A stretch of 64,000 bases of DNA, from positions 434,001-498,000 of the forward strand of contig NZ_UUON01000048.1 in the NCBI RefSeq assembly GCF_900590885.1, read 5' to 3'. This document shows, in pieces, positions 39,870-47,700 of this stretch. The notes beneath the pieces were generated by a model. The model was not told the DNA's origin. It saw nothing but the letters and a program-made list of their open reading frames with translations, and ran no database searches. The position numbers and the translations under genes are program-made. Each line of letters starts with the position of its first letter. Position 1 is the first letter of the stretch. The DNA is from Pseudomonas viridiflava (GTDB taxonomy: Bacteria; Pseudomonadota; Gammaproteobacteria; Pseudomonadales; Pseudomonadaceae).

Positions 39870-41534
39870 TCAGCCGCGGTGACGACCGCGGAAGTAGTTG
39901 ATCAGGCCCTGGGTCGACGCGTCTTCGGCCAAGGTTTCTTCGGCGCCGGTGAGACGGTTGTACACACCTTTGCCCAACTCTTTACCCAGCTCCACGCCCC
40001 ATTGGTCGAAGGCGTTGATGCCCCAGATCACGCTCTGCACGAACACTTTGTGTTCATACATGGCCACCAGAGCGCCCAGACGACGCGGGCTGATGCGCTC
40101 GACCACGATGGTGTTGCTCGGGCGGTTGCCCGGGATCACCTTGTGCGGCGCCAGCTTCTGCACTTCGTCTTCGGCGATGCCCTTATCGCGCAGCTCGGCT
40201 TCGGCTTCGCTGCGGGTCTTGCCGAGCATCAGCGCCTGGCTCTGGGACAGGCAGTTGGCGTACAGCCACTGGTGGTGGTCGGACACCGGGTTGAAGCTGA
40301 CGATCGGCACGATAAAGTCGGCCGGGATCAGTTGGGTCCCCTGGTGCAGCAACTGGTGGTACGCGTGCTGACCGTTGCAGCCCACGCCGCCCCAGATCAC
40401 CGGGCCGGTATCGGTGGCCACGGGCGTGCCGTCCTGGCGCACGCTCTTGCCGTTGGATTCCATGTCCAGCTGTTGCAAGTGTTTGGTGATGTTACGCAGG
40501 TAGTGGTCGTACGGCAGGATCGCATGGCTCTGCGCACCCCAGAAGTTGCCGTACCACACGCCCAGCAGGCCCAGCAGCACCGGCATGTTCTGCTCGAACG
40601 GGGCGTTCTGGAAATGCTGGTCCATGGTGTAGGCACCGGACAGCAACTCCTTGAAGTTGGACATGCCGATGGCCAGGGCGATTGGCAAGCCAATGGCCGA
40701 CCACAGCGAGTAACGGCCGCCGACCCAGTCCCACATCGGGAAGATGTTTTCTTCACGGATACCGAAGGCCACGGCCGCCGCGTTGTTGCTCGACACGGCG
40801 ATGAAGTGGCGATACAGCTCGGCTTCCGAGCCACCCTGGGCCAGGTACCAGGCGCGGGCGGCCTGGGCGTTTTTCAGGGTTTCGAGGGTGTTGAAGGATT
40901 TCGACGAAACGATAAACAGCGTGGTTTCGGCGCGCAGCTTCATGGTCAGCTCGTGGAACTCGCTGCCGTCGATATTCGCCAGGTAATGGCAGCGCACGCC
41001 TTTATGGGCGTAGGAAAGCAGCGCTTCGGAGACCAGCTCCGGGCCGAGGAACGAGCCACCGATGCCGATGTTCACCACGTCGGTGATCGGCTTTTCGGTG
41101 TAGCCACGCCACAGGCCGTCGTGGATGCGGCCGACCAGGTCAGTGATCTGGTTCAGCACCTTGTGCACGTCCGGCATGATGTTCACGCCGTTGACCGACA
41201 GCTTGTCGCCCACCGGGCGGCGCAGTGCGGTGTGCAGGGCAGGGCGGCCTTCGGAGGAGTTGACCGGCTCGCCGGCATACAGCGAGTTGATTGCGTCCTT
41301 GAGGCCGACTTCCTTGGCCAGGCCCACCAGCAGGTCGCGGGTTTCGCCGGTGATCAGGTTTTTCGAGTAATCGAGGAAAAGTCCGCAGCTGCTCAAGGTG
41401 AATTGGGAGAAACGCTGAGGATCGGCATTGAACGCTTCGCGCATGCTGAAATCCTGCATGGCTTGGCGATGTTGATTGAGCGCTTGCCAGGCGGGCAGAG
41501 CGGTAACGTCATGAGGAGTGCGGTAGTACGCCAT
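39870..41534 (-). CDS. pgi: Glucose-6-phosphate isomerase
   Basis: 554 aa, standard Pgi. The first signature FIVSSKSFNTLET and second GGRYSLWSAIGLP are present, with catalytic Glu/His/Lys in the NGQHAYHQLLHQG and C-terminal INAFDQWGVELGKELG segments. It interconverts glucose-6-P and fructose-6-P. I start at MAYYRTPHDVTALP, the family start; 25 further upstream codons are open but unlike it. The 224 bp between pgi and panC are too short to hold panD, which I recall in this place in PAO1; they contain only a GCCGGTA/TACCGGC hairpin at 41699-41720. Confidence 0.97.
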   Translation of the reverse strand: MAYYRTPHDVTALPAWQALNQHRQAMQDFSMREAFNADPQRFSQFTLSSCGLFLDYSKNLITGETRDLLVGLAKEVGLKDAINSLYAGEPVNSSEGRPALHTALRRPVGDKLSVNGVNIMPDVHKVLNQITDLVGRIHDGLWRGYTEKPITDVVNIGIGGSFLGPELVSEALLSYAHKGVRCHYLANIDGSEFHELTMKLRAETTLFIVSSKSFNTLETLKNAQAARAWYLAQGGSEAELYRHFIAVSSNNAAAVAFGIREENIFPMWDWVGGRYSLWSAIGLPIALAIGMSNFKELLSGAYTMDQHFQNAPFEQNMPVLLGLLGVWYGNFWGAQSHAILPYDHYLRNITKHLQQLDMESNGKSVRQDGTPVATDTGPVIWGGVGCNGQHAYHQLLHQGTQLIPADFIVPIVSFNPVSDHHQWLYANCLSQSQALMLGKTRSEAEAELRDKGIAEDEVQKLAPHKVIPGNRPSNTIVVERISPRRLGALVAMYEHKVFVQSVIWGINAFDQWGVELGKELGKGVYNRLTGAEETLAEDASTQGLINYFRGRHRG

Positions 41535-41758
41535 CGCTGCGGGTTTCCTTTTATTACGGGGACTGCCTTTAGGACACTTCAAAGCCCGGAACGTCCAGTC
41601 TTTCATCAAGGGCTGGGTGCCGGACAGCGCTAACCATAGCGCAGGGCGATTACATTAAACCTAGCGTGTCGATATGTCTTGGCTTTGTCTGCGCTGTGGC
41701 CGGTACTTTTTTATACCGGCGCAGCAGGCAGGGCAACAGGCGGGGTGTAAAGAGGGGG

Positions 41759-42610
41759 TCAGGCGAGGTTCAAATGCAGGTTGTCGATCAGGCGCGTGGC
41801 CCCCAGGAAGGCCGCAACCAGAATCACCACATCGGTGTCCTCGGCGGTGGCGGGGCGCAGGTGCACGCCCTGGCGCACTTCGAGGTAGTCCAGGCGCAAG
41901 CCGGCGGCTTCGATCTGGCGCACCTGTTCGGCGCGCAGCGTGGCGAAGTCGTGGTCGCCGCTTTTGATGGCGGCGGCGATCTGGCTGAGGCTGCGATACA
42001 GCACCGGCGCGATGGCGCGTTCCTGCGGGGAGAGGAAACCATTGCGCGACGATAGCGCCAGGCCATCCTCGGCACGTACGGTGGGCTCGCCGATAATCTG
42101 GATCGGCATGTTCAGGTCATGGACCATGGCGCGGATCACGGCCAGTTGCTGGTAGTCCTTCTGGCCAAACACGGCGATATCCGGCTGGACCATGTTGAAC
42201 AGCTTGCTGACCACCGTGGCCACACCTTCGAAGTGCCCGGGGCGGCTGGCGCCGCACAGGCCTTCGGACAATTGCGGGACGCTGACGCGGGTCTGGCCGG
42301 TCATGCCGCCGGGGTACATTTCTTCGACGGTGGGGGCGAACAACAGGTTGCAGCCGGCTTGCAGGAGCTTTTCCTGGTCGGCGGCCAGGGTGCGGGGGTA
42401 CTTTTCCAGGTCTTCGCCGGCGCCGAACTGCAGCGGGTTGACGAAGATACTGGCCACCACGAAGTCGGCTTGCTGCACGGCCTTGGCCACCAGGGTGGTA
42501 TGGCCGCTGTGCAGGTTGCCCATAGTGGGCACAAAGCCGATGCGCTTGCCGGCGCTGCGGGCGTGGGTAACAGCGGCGCGCAGTTCACGCAGGGTTTTTA
42601 CCGTGTTCAT
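41759..42610 (-). CDS. panC: Pantothenate synthetase PanC
   Basis: 283 aa. The HxGH nucleotide motif is HSGH in MGNLHSGHTTL near residue 34, and the KMSKS-equivalent region is EDGLALSSRNGFLS near 180. It condenses pantoate and beta-alanine using ATP to give pantothenate for CoA. Its start overlaps the panB stop by 4 bp, forming a panB-panC operon. The enzyme making beta-alanine (PanD) is not encoded nearby. Confidence 0.97.
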   Translation of the reverse strand: MNTVKTLRELRAAVTHARSAGKRIGFVPTMGNLHSGHTTLVAKAVQQADFVVASIFVNPLQFGAGEDLEKYPRTLAADQEKLLQAGCNLLFAPTVEEMYPGGMTGQTRVSVPQLSEGLCGASRPGHFEGVATVVSKLFNMVQPDIAVFGQKDYQQLAVIRAMVHDLNMPIQIIGEPTVRAEDGLALSSRNGFLSPQERAIAPVLYRSLSQIAAAIKSGDHDFATLRAEQVRQIEAAGLRLDYLEVRQGVHLRPATAEDTDVVILVAAFLGATRLIDNLHLNLA

Positions 42611-43407
42611 GCAGAGAATCCGTGTTCGGCGCCGGGGAAGGTCACGCCTTTGACTTCGGCGACGTAGGCACTCAATGCCGCGTGGATGCTGTCTTGGCCG
42701 GCCATGAAGTTTTTCACGAACTTGGGCACGCGGCCGGTGATCGACAGGCCGAGCATGTCGTGCAGCACCAGCACCTGGCCATCGGTGGCGGAGCCCGCGC
42801 CGATGCCGATCACCGGCACTTTAACGGCCTGGGTGATTTCTGCGGCCAGTTCGCTTGGCACACATTCAAGCAGGATCATCGCCACACCGGCCTGTTCCAG
42901 GGCGATGGCATCGGCGCGCATCTGGCGTGCCTGGGCTTCGTTGCGGCCCTGCACCTTGTAGCCGCCGAGGATGTTCACCGACTGCGGCGTCAGGCCCATG
43001 TGCGCGCACACCGGCACGCCGCGTTCAGCCAGCAGGCGAATCGACTCGGCCAGCCACACAGCGCCTTCGACCTTGACCATATGGGCACCGGCGCGCATCA
43101 GCTTGCCGGCGTTCACGAAGGTTTGTTCGACGGTGGCGTAATCCATGAACGGCAGGTCGGCGATGATAAACGCGCCGTCGTTGCCGCGTTTGACGCTGGC
43201 GGTGTGGTAAGCCAGTTCATCGGTGGTCACGGGCAGGGTGCTGTCATTCCCTTGAAGAACCATGCCCAGGGAGTCGCCTACGAGCAACACTTCCACACCG
43301 GCCTGGCAGGAGGCGTGGGCGAAGGTGGCGTCATAGCAGGTCAGCATGGTGATTTTTTCACCTTTGAGCTTGAGGCTCTGCAAGGTGGTCAGGGTAATGT
43401 CTGGCAT
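42607..43407 (-). CDS. panB: Ketopantoate hydroxymethyltransferase PanB
   Basis: 266 aa TIM barrel. Conserved MLTCYDATFAHASCQAGVEVLLVGDSLGMVLQG at the N terminus, the metal site around DLPFMD and the catalytic Glu region (LLECVPSELAAEIT) near 180. It makes ketopantoate from ketoisovalerate using methylene-THF. First gene of the leftward panBC pair; the 214 bp upstream toward folK hold nothing I can identify. Confidence 0.97.
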   Translation of the reverse strand: MPDITLTTLQSLKLKGEKITMLTCYDATFAHASCQAGVEVLLVGDSLGMVLQGNDSTLPVTTDELAYHTASVKRGNDGAFIIADLPFMDYATVEQTFVNAGKLMRAGAHMVKVEGAVWLAESIRLLAERGVPVCAHMGLTPQSVNILGGYKVQGRNEAQARQMRADAIALEQAGVAMILLECVPSELAAEITQAVKVPVIGIGAGSATDGQVLVLHDMLGLSITGRVPKFVKNFMAGQDSIHAALSAYVAEVKGVTFPGAEHGFSA

Positions 43408-43621
43408 GAAAAGGGTCCTCGTTCAGGCGCTTGGAAACAGCGAGTAACGCGCGTGAGTCTTCGTTTATACAGGCGCACTGTCTTGAGAGCAGTGCTTATA
43501 AGGCCTGGATTGCGCCCTTCAGCGCCGGGTTGGCGGCAGCGGGACGCCTATAGTCGTGATGAGGACACGGGAAGTCAATTGGATGTGTTACCGCATTGTT
43601 ACGATGGCGGTGTTACCGCTG

Positions 43622-44119
43622 TTACTGACGCGATTCAGCAACTTGCAGGCGTTCCAGGCCGACAAACGGGCAGGCTTCAAGCAGGCTGCTGAGGCGGTTG
43701 CCGTCGGGCAGTTGCAGGGCGGCGGGCGCCAGTTCGGCCAGTGGGTACAGCACGAAGGCGCGCAGGTGCATCTGGTAGTGGGGCACCTTGAGGCGCGGTT
43801 CGTCGATCAGGCGATCGCCAAACAGCAGGATGTCCAGGTCCAGTGTACGTGCGCCCCAGCGCTCAAGACGCTCGCGGCCCTGGTCGTTTTCGATGGCTTG
43901 CAGGGCATCCAGCAGCTCGAGCGGCGCAAGGCTGCTGTCCAGGGCGGCAACCGCATTGGTGTAGCGCGGTTGGCCCGGGAGCAGGGAGTCACTTTGATAG
44001 AAGGCCGACACGCCGGCGAGGCGGGTGCCTGGCAATTGCGCCAGCGCCTCGAGGGCGCTGCGCAATTGTTGCTCCGGGGCCGCCAGGTTGCTGCCCATGC
44101 CGATGTAGATGCGTTCCAC
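43622..44119 (-). CDS. folK: HPPK, 6-hydroxymethyl-dihydropterin pyrophosphokinase
   Basis: 165 aa. Start ERIYIGMGSNLAAPEQQL and signature ERWGARTLDLDILLFGD near residues 87-102 (with the two Mg-binding Asp) define FolK. It supplies the pterin pyrophosphate used by FolP (19.1 kb). It is the second gene after pcnB with only 2 bp between them. Confidence 0.96.
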   Translation of the reverse strand: MERIYIGMGSNLAAPEQQLRSALEALAQLPGTRLAGVSAFYQSDSLLPGQPRYTNAVAALDSSLAPLELLDALQAIENDQGRERLERWGARTLDLDILLFGDRLIDEPRLKVPHYQMHLRAFVLYPLAELAPAALQLPDGNRLSSLLEACPFVGLERLQVAESRQ

Positions 44120-44121
44120 GT

Positions 44122-45525
44122 TTATTCGCCCGTAGCGCCCGAGGCGTCGGCGGCACTGCGCTTGCGCTTGCTGGAGCTGCGGCGACGTTTTTTCGGCCCG
44201 GCACCTTCGCCATCGCCTTTGCTGCCCAGCTCGCGAATCATCTCGCGGCGCTCGCTGTCATTGGCGTCCTGGTAATCGGTCCACCATTCGCCCAGGCCGT
44301 CGGTCTGCTCGCCGGCGCTTTCACGCAGCAGCAGGAAGTCGTAGCCGGCGCGGAAGCGCGGGTTGTCCAGCAACAGGTCGGCACGCTTGCCGCTGCGGCG
44401 TGGCAGGCGCTCCTGCATGTCCCAGATCTCGCGGATCGGCATGGTGAAGCGTTTCGGGATAGCGATGCGCTGGCATTGCTCGGCGATCAGCTCGTGAGCG
44501 GCTTCCTGCATGGCCGGAATCGGCGGCATGCCACGGTCTTGCAGGCGCAGTACACGTTTGGGCAAGGCTGGCCACAACAGGGCGGCAAACAGGAACGCCG
44601 GGGTTACCGGTTTGTTCTGCTTGATGCGCAGGTCGGTGTTGATCAACGCTTCGCTGATCAGCGTGTGGGTGTACGTCGGGTTGTATTCCAGTGCCTCGGC
44701 GCTGGCCGGGAACAACGGATCGAACAGTTGCAGGTCGACGAGCATTTCGAAGGTGTCGGCGGCGTAGCCCGAGAGGAACAGCTTGAGCACTTCTTCGAAC
44801 AGGCGCGCCGAAGGAATCTCGCGCAGCATCGGCGCCAGCTCGCGGATCGGCGCAGCGGTGTGCTTTTCGATGCCGAAATTGAGCTTGGCGGCGAAACGCA
44901 CGGCCCGCAGCATGCGCACCGGATCTTCCTGGTAACGCTGGGTCGGGTCGCCGATCAGGCGGATCAGGTTGTTGCGGATGTCGTGTACGCCATTGGCGTA
45001 ATCGAGGATGCGCTCGCTGACCGGATCGTAATACAGGGCATTGATGGTGAAGTCGCGGCGCTGCGCGTCTTCTTCCAGGGTGCCGTAAACGTTGTCACGC
45101 AGGATGCGCCCGCTCTCGTTGCGGGAAGACTGGTTGGTGTCTTCCTCTTCATCGTTTTGCGGGTGGCCGGCGCGGAAGGTCGCAACTTCGATGATTTCTC
45201 GACCGAAGTGGATATGCACAAGCTTGAAGCGGCGACCGATGATTCGCGCATTGCGAAACTCGGCTCGCACCTGCTCCGGCGTGGCGCTGGTGGCGACGTC
45301 GAAATCCTTGGGCGTGATATTGAGCAACATGTCACGTACACAACCACCCACCAGATAAGCCTGGTAGCCGGCGTTCTGCAAACGTTCGACGATGTTCACC
45401 GCATAGCGGCTGAATTGAGCGCGCTGCAATGAATGCTGATTGCTGTTAAGCACTTCAGGCGTGCTGCGAATGTGTTGCGTACGACGCAAGGGGGAACGGA
45501 ATGACTGGAACAACTTCTTCAGCAT
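44122..45525 (-). CDS. pcnB: Poly(A) polymerase I PcnB
   Basis: 467 aa. The nucleotidyltransferase core has LVGGCVRDMLL and the DFDVAT catalytic acids, then RRDFTINALYYDP and the RNA-binding/neck region (IGDPTQRYQEDPVRMLRAVRFAAKL). A very basic tail (KKRRRSSSKRKRS) distinguishes PAP from CCA-adding enzymes. It adds poly(A) to decaying RNA. I start at the ATG of MLKKLFQSF; a GTG three codons upstream is an alternative. The crcZ sRNA lies just upstream on the same strand. Confidence 0.95.
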   Translation of the reverse strand: MLKKLFQSFRSPLRRTQHIRSTPEVLNSNQHSLQRAQFSRYAVNIVERLQNAGYQAYLVGGCVRDMLLNITPKDFDVATSATPEQVRAEFRNARIIGRRFKLVHIHFGREIIEVATFRAGHPQNDEEEDTNQSSRNESGRILRDNVYGTLEEDAQRRDFTINALYYDPVSERILDYANGVHDIRNNLIRLIGDPTQRYQEDPVRMLRAVRFAAKLNFGIEKHTAAPIRELAPMLREIPSARLFEEVLKLFLSGYAADTFEMLVDLQLFDPLFPASAEALEYNPTYTHTLISEALINTDLRIKQNKPVTPAFLFAALLWPALPKRVLRLQDRGMPPIPAMQEAAHELIAEQCQRIAIPKRFTMPIREIWDMQERLPRRSGKRADLLLDNPRFRAGYDFLLLRESAGEQTDGLGEWWTDYQDANDSERREMIRELGSKGDGEGAGPKKRRRSSSKRKRSAADASGATGE

Positions 45526-45689
45526 GGGATGCACTGTTTGAAGGAATGTTCGGCCATAACGAAGAATGACCGCATGATGGGCGGGGATTCTAGCATTTAG
45601 TCGGGGGATGGTGTAGGAACAAGCTGCGGCCTTGCGCCATAAGCCTTAAATCGTCAAATGCCAGCCCCTAACGCCGAGGCTTTCTGCCA

Positions 45690-46056
45690 GAAACTACAAG
45701 GGGAGCCGAAGCTCCCCCAGAAGTAGTTGCGTGCTCTTTTTTTATTATTGGTTGCGGGCTTCTTGTTTTTGTTGATCGCCCTCGCCATGAAGCTTCACCT
45801 TCATGACACTCCCAATCGGGAGCCAAGAGCAAACGGATTGCTTTGGTCGCTGTGTTGCTGATCTACGATCCAACCAGTTCAGGCTCTGCCTTAGGGCAGT
45901 TTTTGTTGTTCTCGGCCTGGTTGCGGGGCAAGCCCCAAATGCAACGCCTCTCCAAAAGAATCAGTTAGCTGCGCCTCCGCCGTGTTGTTTTTGTTATGCG
46001 TGAGTCGATTCGTCTTATTTTTATTGTCTTGTACAAAGCTTGTTATTGTTTTTGTA
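45690..46056 (-). ncRNA. crcZ: CrcZ small RNA (Crc/Hfq decoy)
   Basis: About 367 nt between cbrB and pcnB, the conserved crcZ position. The RNA begins near AGTACAAAAACAATAACAAG and ends in a GGGGAGC-TTCG-GCTCCCC terminator. Six A-rich regions fitting AANAANAA (the CA motif bound by Hfq with Crc) are present; on the plus strand they lie at about 45742-45749, 45760-45773, 45903-45910, 45985-45995, 46015-46025 and 46040-46053. A sigma-54 promoter and a CbrB-type site lie upstream. Known role: sequesters Hfq/Crc to relieve catabolite repression under poor carbon conditions. I recall five CA motifs for the PAO1 RNA. Ends are predicted. Confidence 0.93.
45699..45720 (-). terminator. crcZ terminator
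   Basis: On the minus strand GGGGAGC-TTCG-GCTCCCC is followed by TTGTAGTTT. Confidence 0.85.
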
Positions 46057-46065
46057 CTAAGCATA

Positions 46066-46083
46066 TAGCAGGGTGCGTGCCAA
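46066..46083 (-). promoter_or_regulatory. Sigma-54 promoter of crcZ
   Basis: Minus strand TTGGCACGCACCCTGCTA matches the RpoN consensus TGGCACG-N4-TTGC almost perfectly; GG and GC are 10 bp apart. Start predicted near 46056. Confidence 0.93.
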
Positions 46084-46141
46084 CTTTTGCGCCGCCCAGC
46101 AAAACCGGGGGGTTAAGGTGATTTCGGGTTTTTCGGCGGCC

Positions 46142-46183
46142 AAAAAAAGCCGGGGCTTCGTTACCGTAAGCCCCGGCTTTTGT
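46142..46183. terminator. cbrB terminator, bidirectional form
   Basis: AAGCCGGGGCTT and AAGCCCCGGCTT arms around a 9-nt loop, with A7 on the left and TTTT on the right. It separates cbrB from the crcZ promoter and touches the CbrB site. Confidence 0.92.
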
Positions 46184-46231
46184 TACGCGAATTGTCTGCG
46201 GTAACAGTTTTTTCACATCTGAGGGTGTTAC
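46181..46231 (-). promoter_or_regulatory. CbrB activator sites upstream of crcZ
   Basis: TGTTAC (46181-46186), 14 bp, GTAACA (46201-46206), and a further TGTTAC half-site at 46226-46231. To my recollection TGTTAC-N14-GTAACA is the CbrB motif described for crcZ/crcY in P. putida. The main site is centred about 137 bp upstream of the predicted crcZ start. Confidence 0.85.
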
Positions 46232-46247
46232 CTGTGGGGGCACACCC

Positions 46248-47678
46248 TCAACTCTCGCTGGCCACCCCGGTCTTGCGCCGTGGGATGCCCAGGCGCTGGC
46301 GGCGTTCCCACAGACATTTGCGGCTCACGCCGAGTTTGCGCGCCAGTTCGGTTTCGGTCATATGGTCCTGATGCTCAAGGACAAAGTGCTGGAAGTAGTC
46401 TTCCAGTGACAGGTCCTCGGTCGGCTCATGGCTGGTATTGCTACCGCCGCCCTGTTGCGGGGCCAGGCCGATGAAATCGTCGTCCTCAAGGTCGCTCAGC
46501 TCGATATCGATGCCCAGCAACTCGGCAGAAATCTCCGGGCTCTCCGACAGGATCACCGCGCGCTCCACCGCGTTCTCCAGCTCACGCACGTTACCCGGCC
46601 AGGAGTAATGCCGGATCGCCTGTTCGGCGTCGGGGGCAAACTTGAGGTCGGTACGGTTGATGCGCGCGCTCTGGCGCAGCAGGAACGCATTGGCGATCTC
46701 GTTGACGTCGGCGCCACGCTCGCGCAGGGCCGGCAGCTTGAGGGCGATCACGTGCAGGCGGTAGTACAAGTCTTCGCGGAACTGGCCGATCTTGGCCAGG
46801 CTTTTCAGGTCGCGGTGGGTGGCCGCGATCAGGCGTACATCGACCTTTTGCGATTGCACCGAGCCCACGCGGCGAATTTCGCCTTCCTGCAACACGCGCA
46901 GCAAGCGCGCCTGGGCCTCCAGTGGCAGTTCGCCGATCTCATCGAGGAACAGCGTGCCGCCGTCCGCCGCTTCGACCAGGCCCGCACGCCCGGCACTGGC
47001 GCCGGTAAACGCGCCTTTTTCGTGGCCGAACAGCTCGGACTCGATCAGGGATTCGGGGATCGCGGCGCAGTTCACCGAGATCATCGGTGCCTTGGCGCGC
47101 TTGGACAGGTTGTGCAGGGCGCGGGCCACCAGCTCTTTACCGGTGCCGGACTCGCCCTGGACCAACACATTGGAGTCGGTCGGCGCGACTTTACGGATCT
47201 TGCTGTACAGATCCTGCATGGGAGGGCAGGAGCCGATGATGCCGATCTCGCCGTTGCTGTTGTCGACGCCCGGTTTCTCGGCAGTCTTGCCGGCGGGACG
47301 CTGTTCGGCCGGCGCGCTGCTGGCCGACTGGCGGTCACGCAGGATGCGCGCCACGGCCTGGAGCATTTCGTCGTGGTCGAAGGGCTTGGCGATGTAGTCC
47401 ACCGCGCCCATCTTCATCGAGTCCACCGCCGAGCGCAGGCTGGCGTAGCTGGTCATGATCAGCACCGGGGTGCCCTGGCCAAGCTTGATCAACTCGGTGC
47501 CAGGCGCGCCAGGCAGGCGCAGGTCACTGACAATCAGGTCGAACGTGGGAATGCTGAAACGCTCCTGGGCTTCCTGCACCGAGCCGGCTTCGCTGACCTG
47601 GTACTGATTACGTTCAAGCAGGCGACGCAAGGCAGAGCGGATAATGGTTTCGTCTTCGACGATCAAAATGTGCGGCAT
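46248..47678 (-). CDS. cbrB: Sigma-54-dependent response regulator CbrB
   Basis: 476 aa. Receiver domain (1-120) with phospho-acceptor Asp52; AAA+ domain (about 145-385) with Walker A GESGTGKE and the sigma-54 contact motif GAFTGA; a Fis-type helix-turn-helix at the C terminus (TELARKLGVSRKCLWERRQRLGI). It activates crcZ and amino-acid/carbon catabolic genes. Regulation: downstream of cbrX-cbrA with a 22-bp gap, likely the same operon. Its terminator overlaps the DNA-binding site for its own product. Confidence 0.97.
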   Translation of the reverse strand: MPHILIVEDETIIRSALRRLLERNQYQVSEAGSVQEAQERFSIPTFDLIVSDLRLPGAPGTELIKLGQGTPVLIMTSYASLRSAVDSMKMGAVDYIAKPFDHDEMLQAVARILRDRQSASSAPAEQRPAGKTAEKPGVDNSNGEIGIIGSCPPMQDLYSKIRKVAPTDSNVLVQGESGTGKELVARALHNLSKRAKAPMISVNCAAIPESLIESELFGHEKGAFTGASAGRAGLVEAADGGTLFLDEIGELPLEAQARLLRVLQEGEIRRVGSVQSQKVDVRLIAATHRDLKSLAKIGQFREDLYYRLHVIALKLPALRERGADVNEIANAFLLRQSARINRTDLKFAPDAEQAIRHYSWPGNVRELENAVERAVILSESPEISAELLGIDIELSDLEDDDFIGLAPQQGGGSNTSHEPTEDLSLEDYFQHFVLEHQDHMTETELARKLGVSRKCLWERRQRLGIPRRKTGVASES

Positions 47679-47700
47679 TGATTCAATTCTCTCGACGGTC

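Noticed and set aside
41699..41720. Terminator after panC
   Set aside because: GCCGGTA/TACCGGC can pair, but the T run is in the loop and no U tail follows on the minus strand, so it is described only as a hairpin.
45803..46003. A 66-codon plus-strand frame between pcnB and cbrB
   Set aside because: It lies antisense to crcZ, which fully explains the region; no ribosome site or recognisable protein feature.
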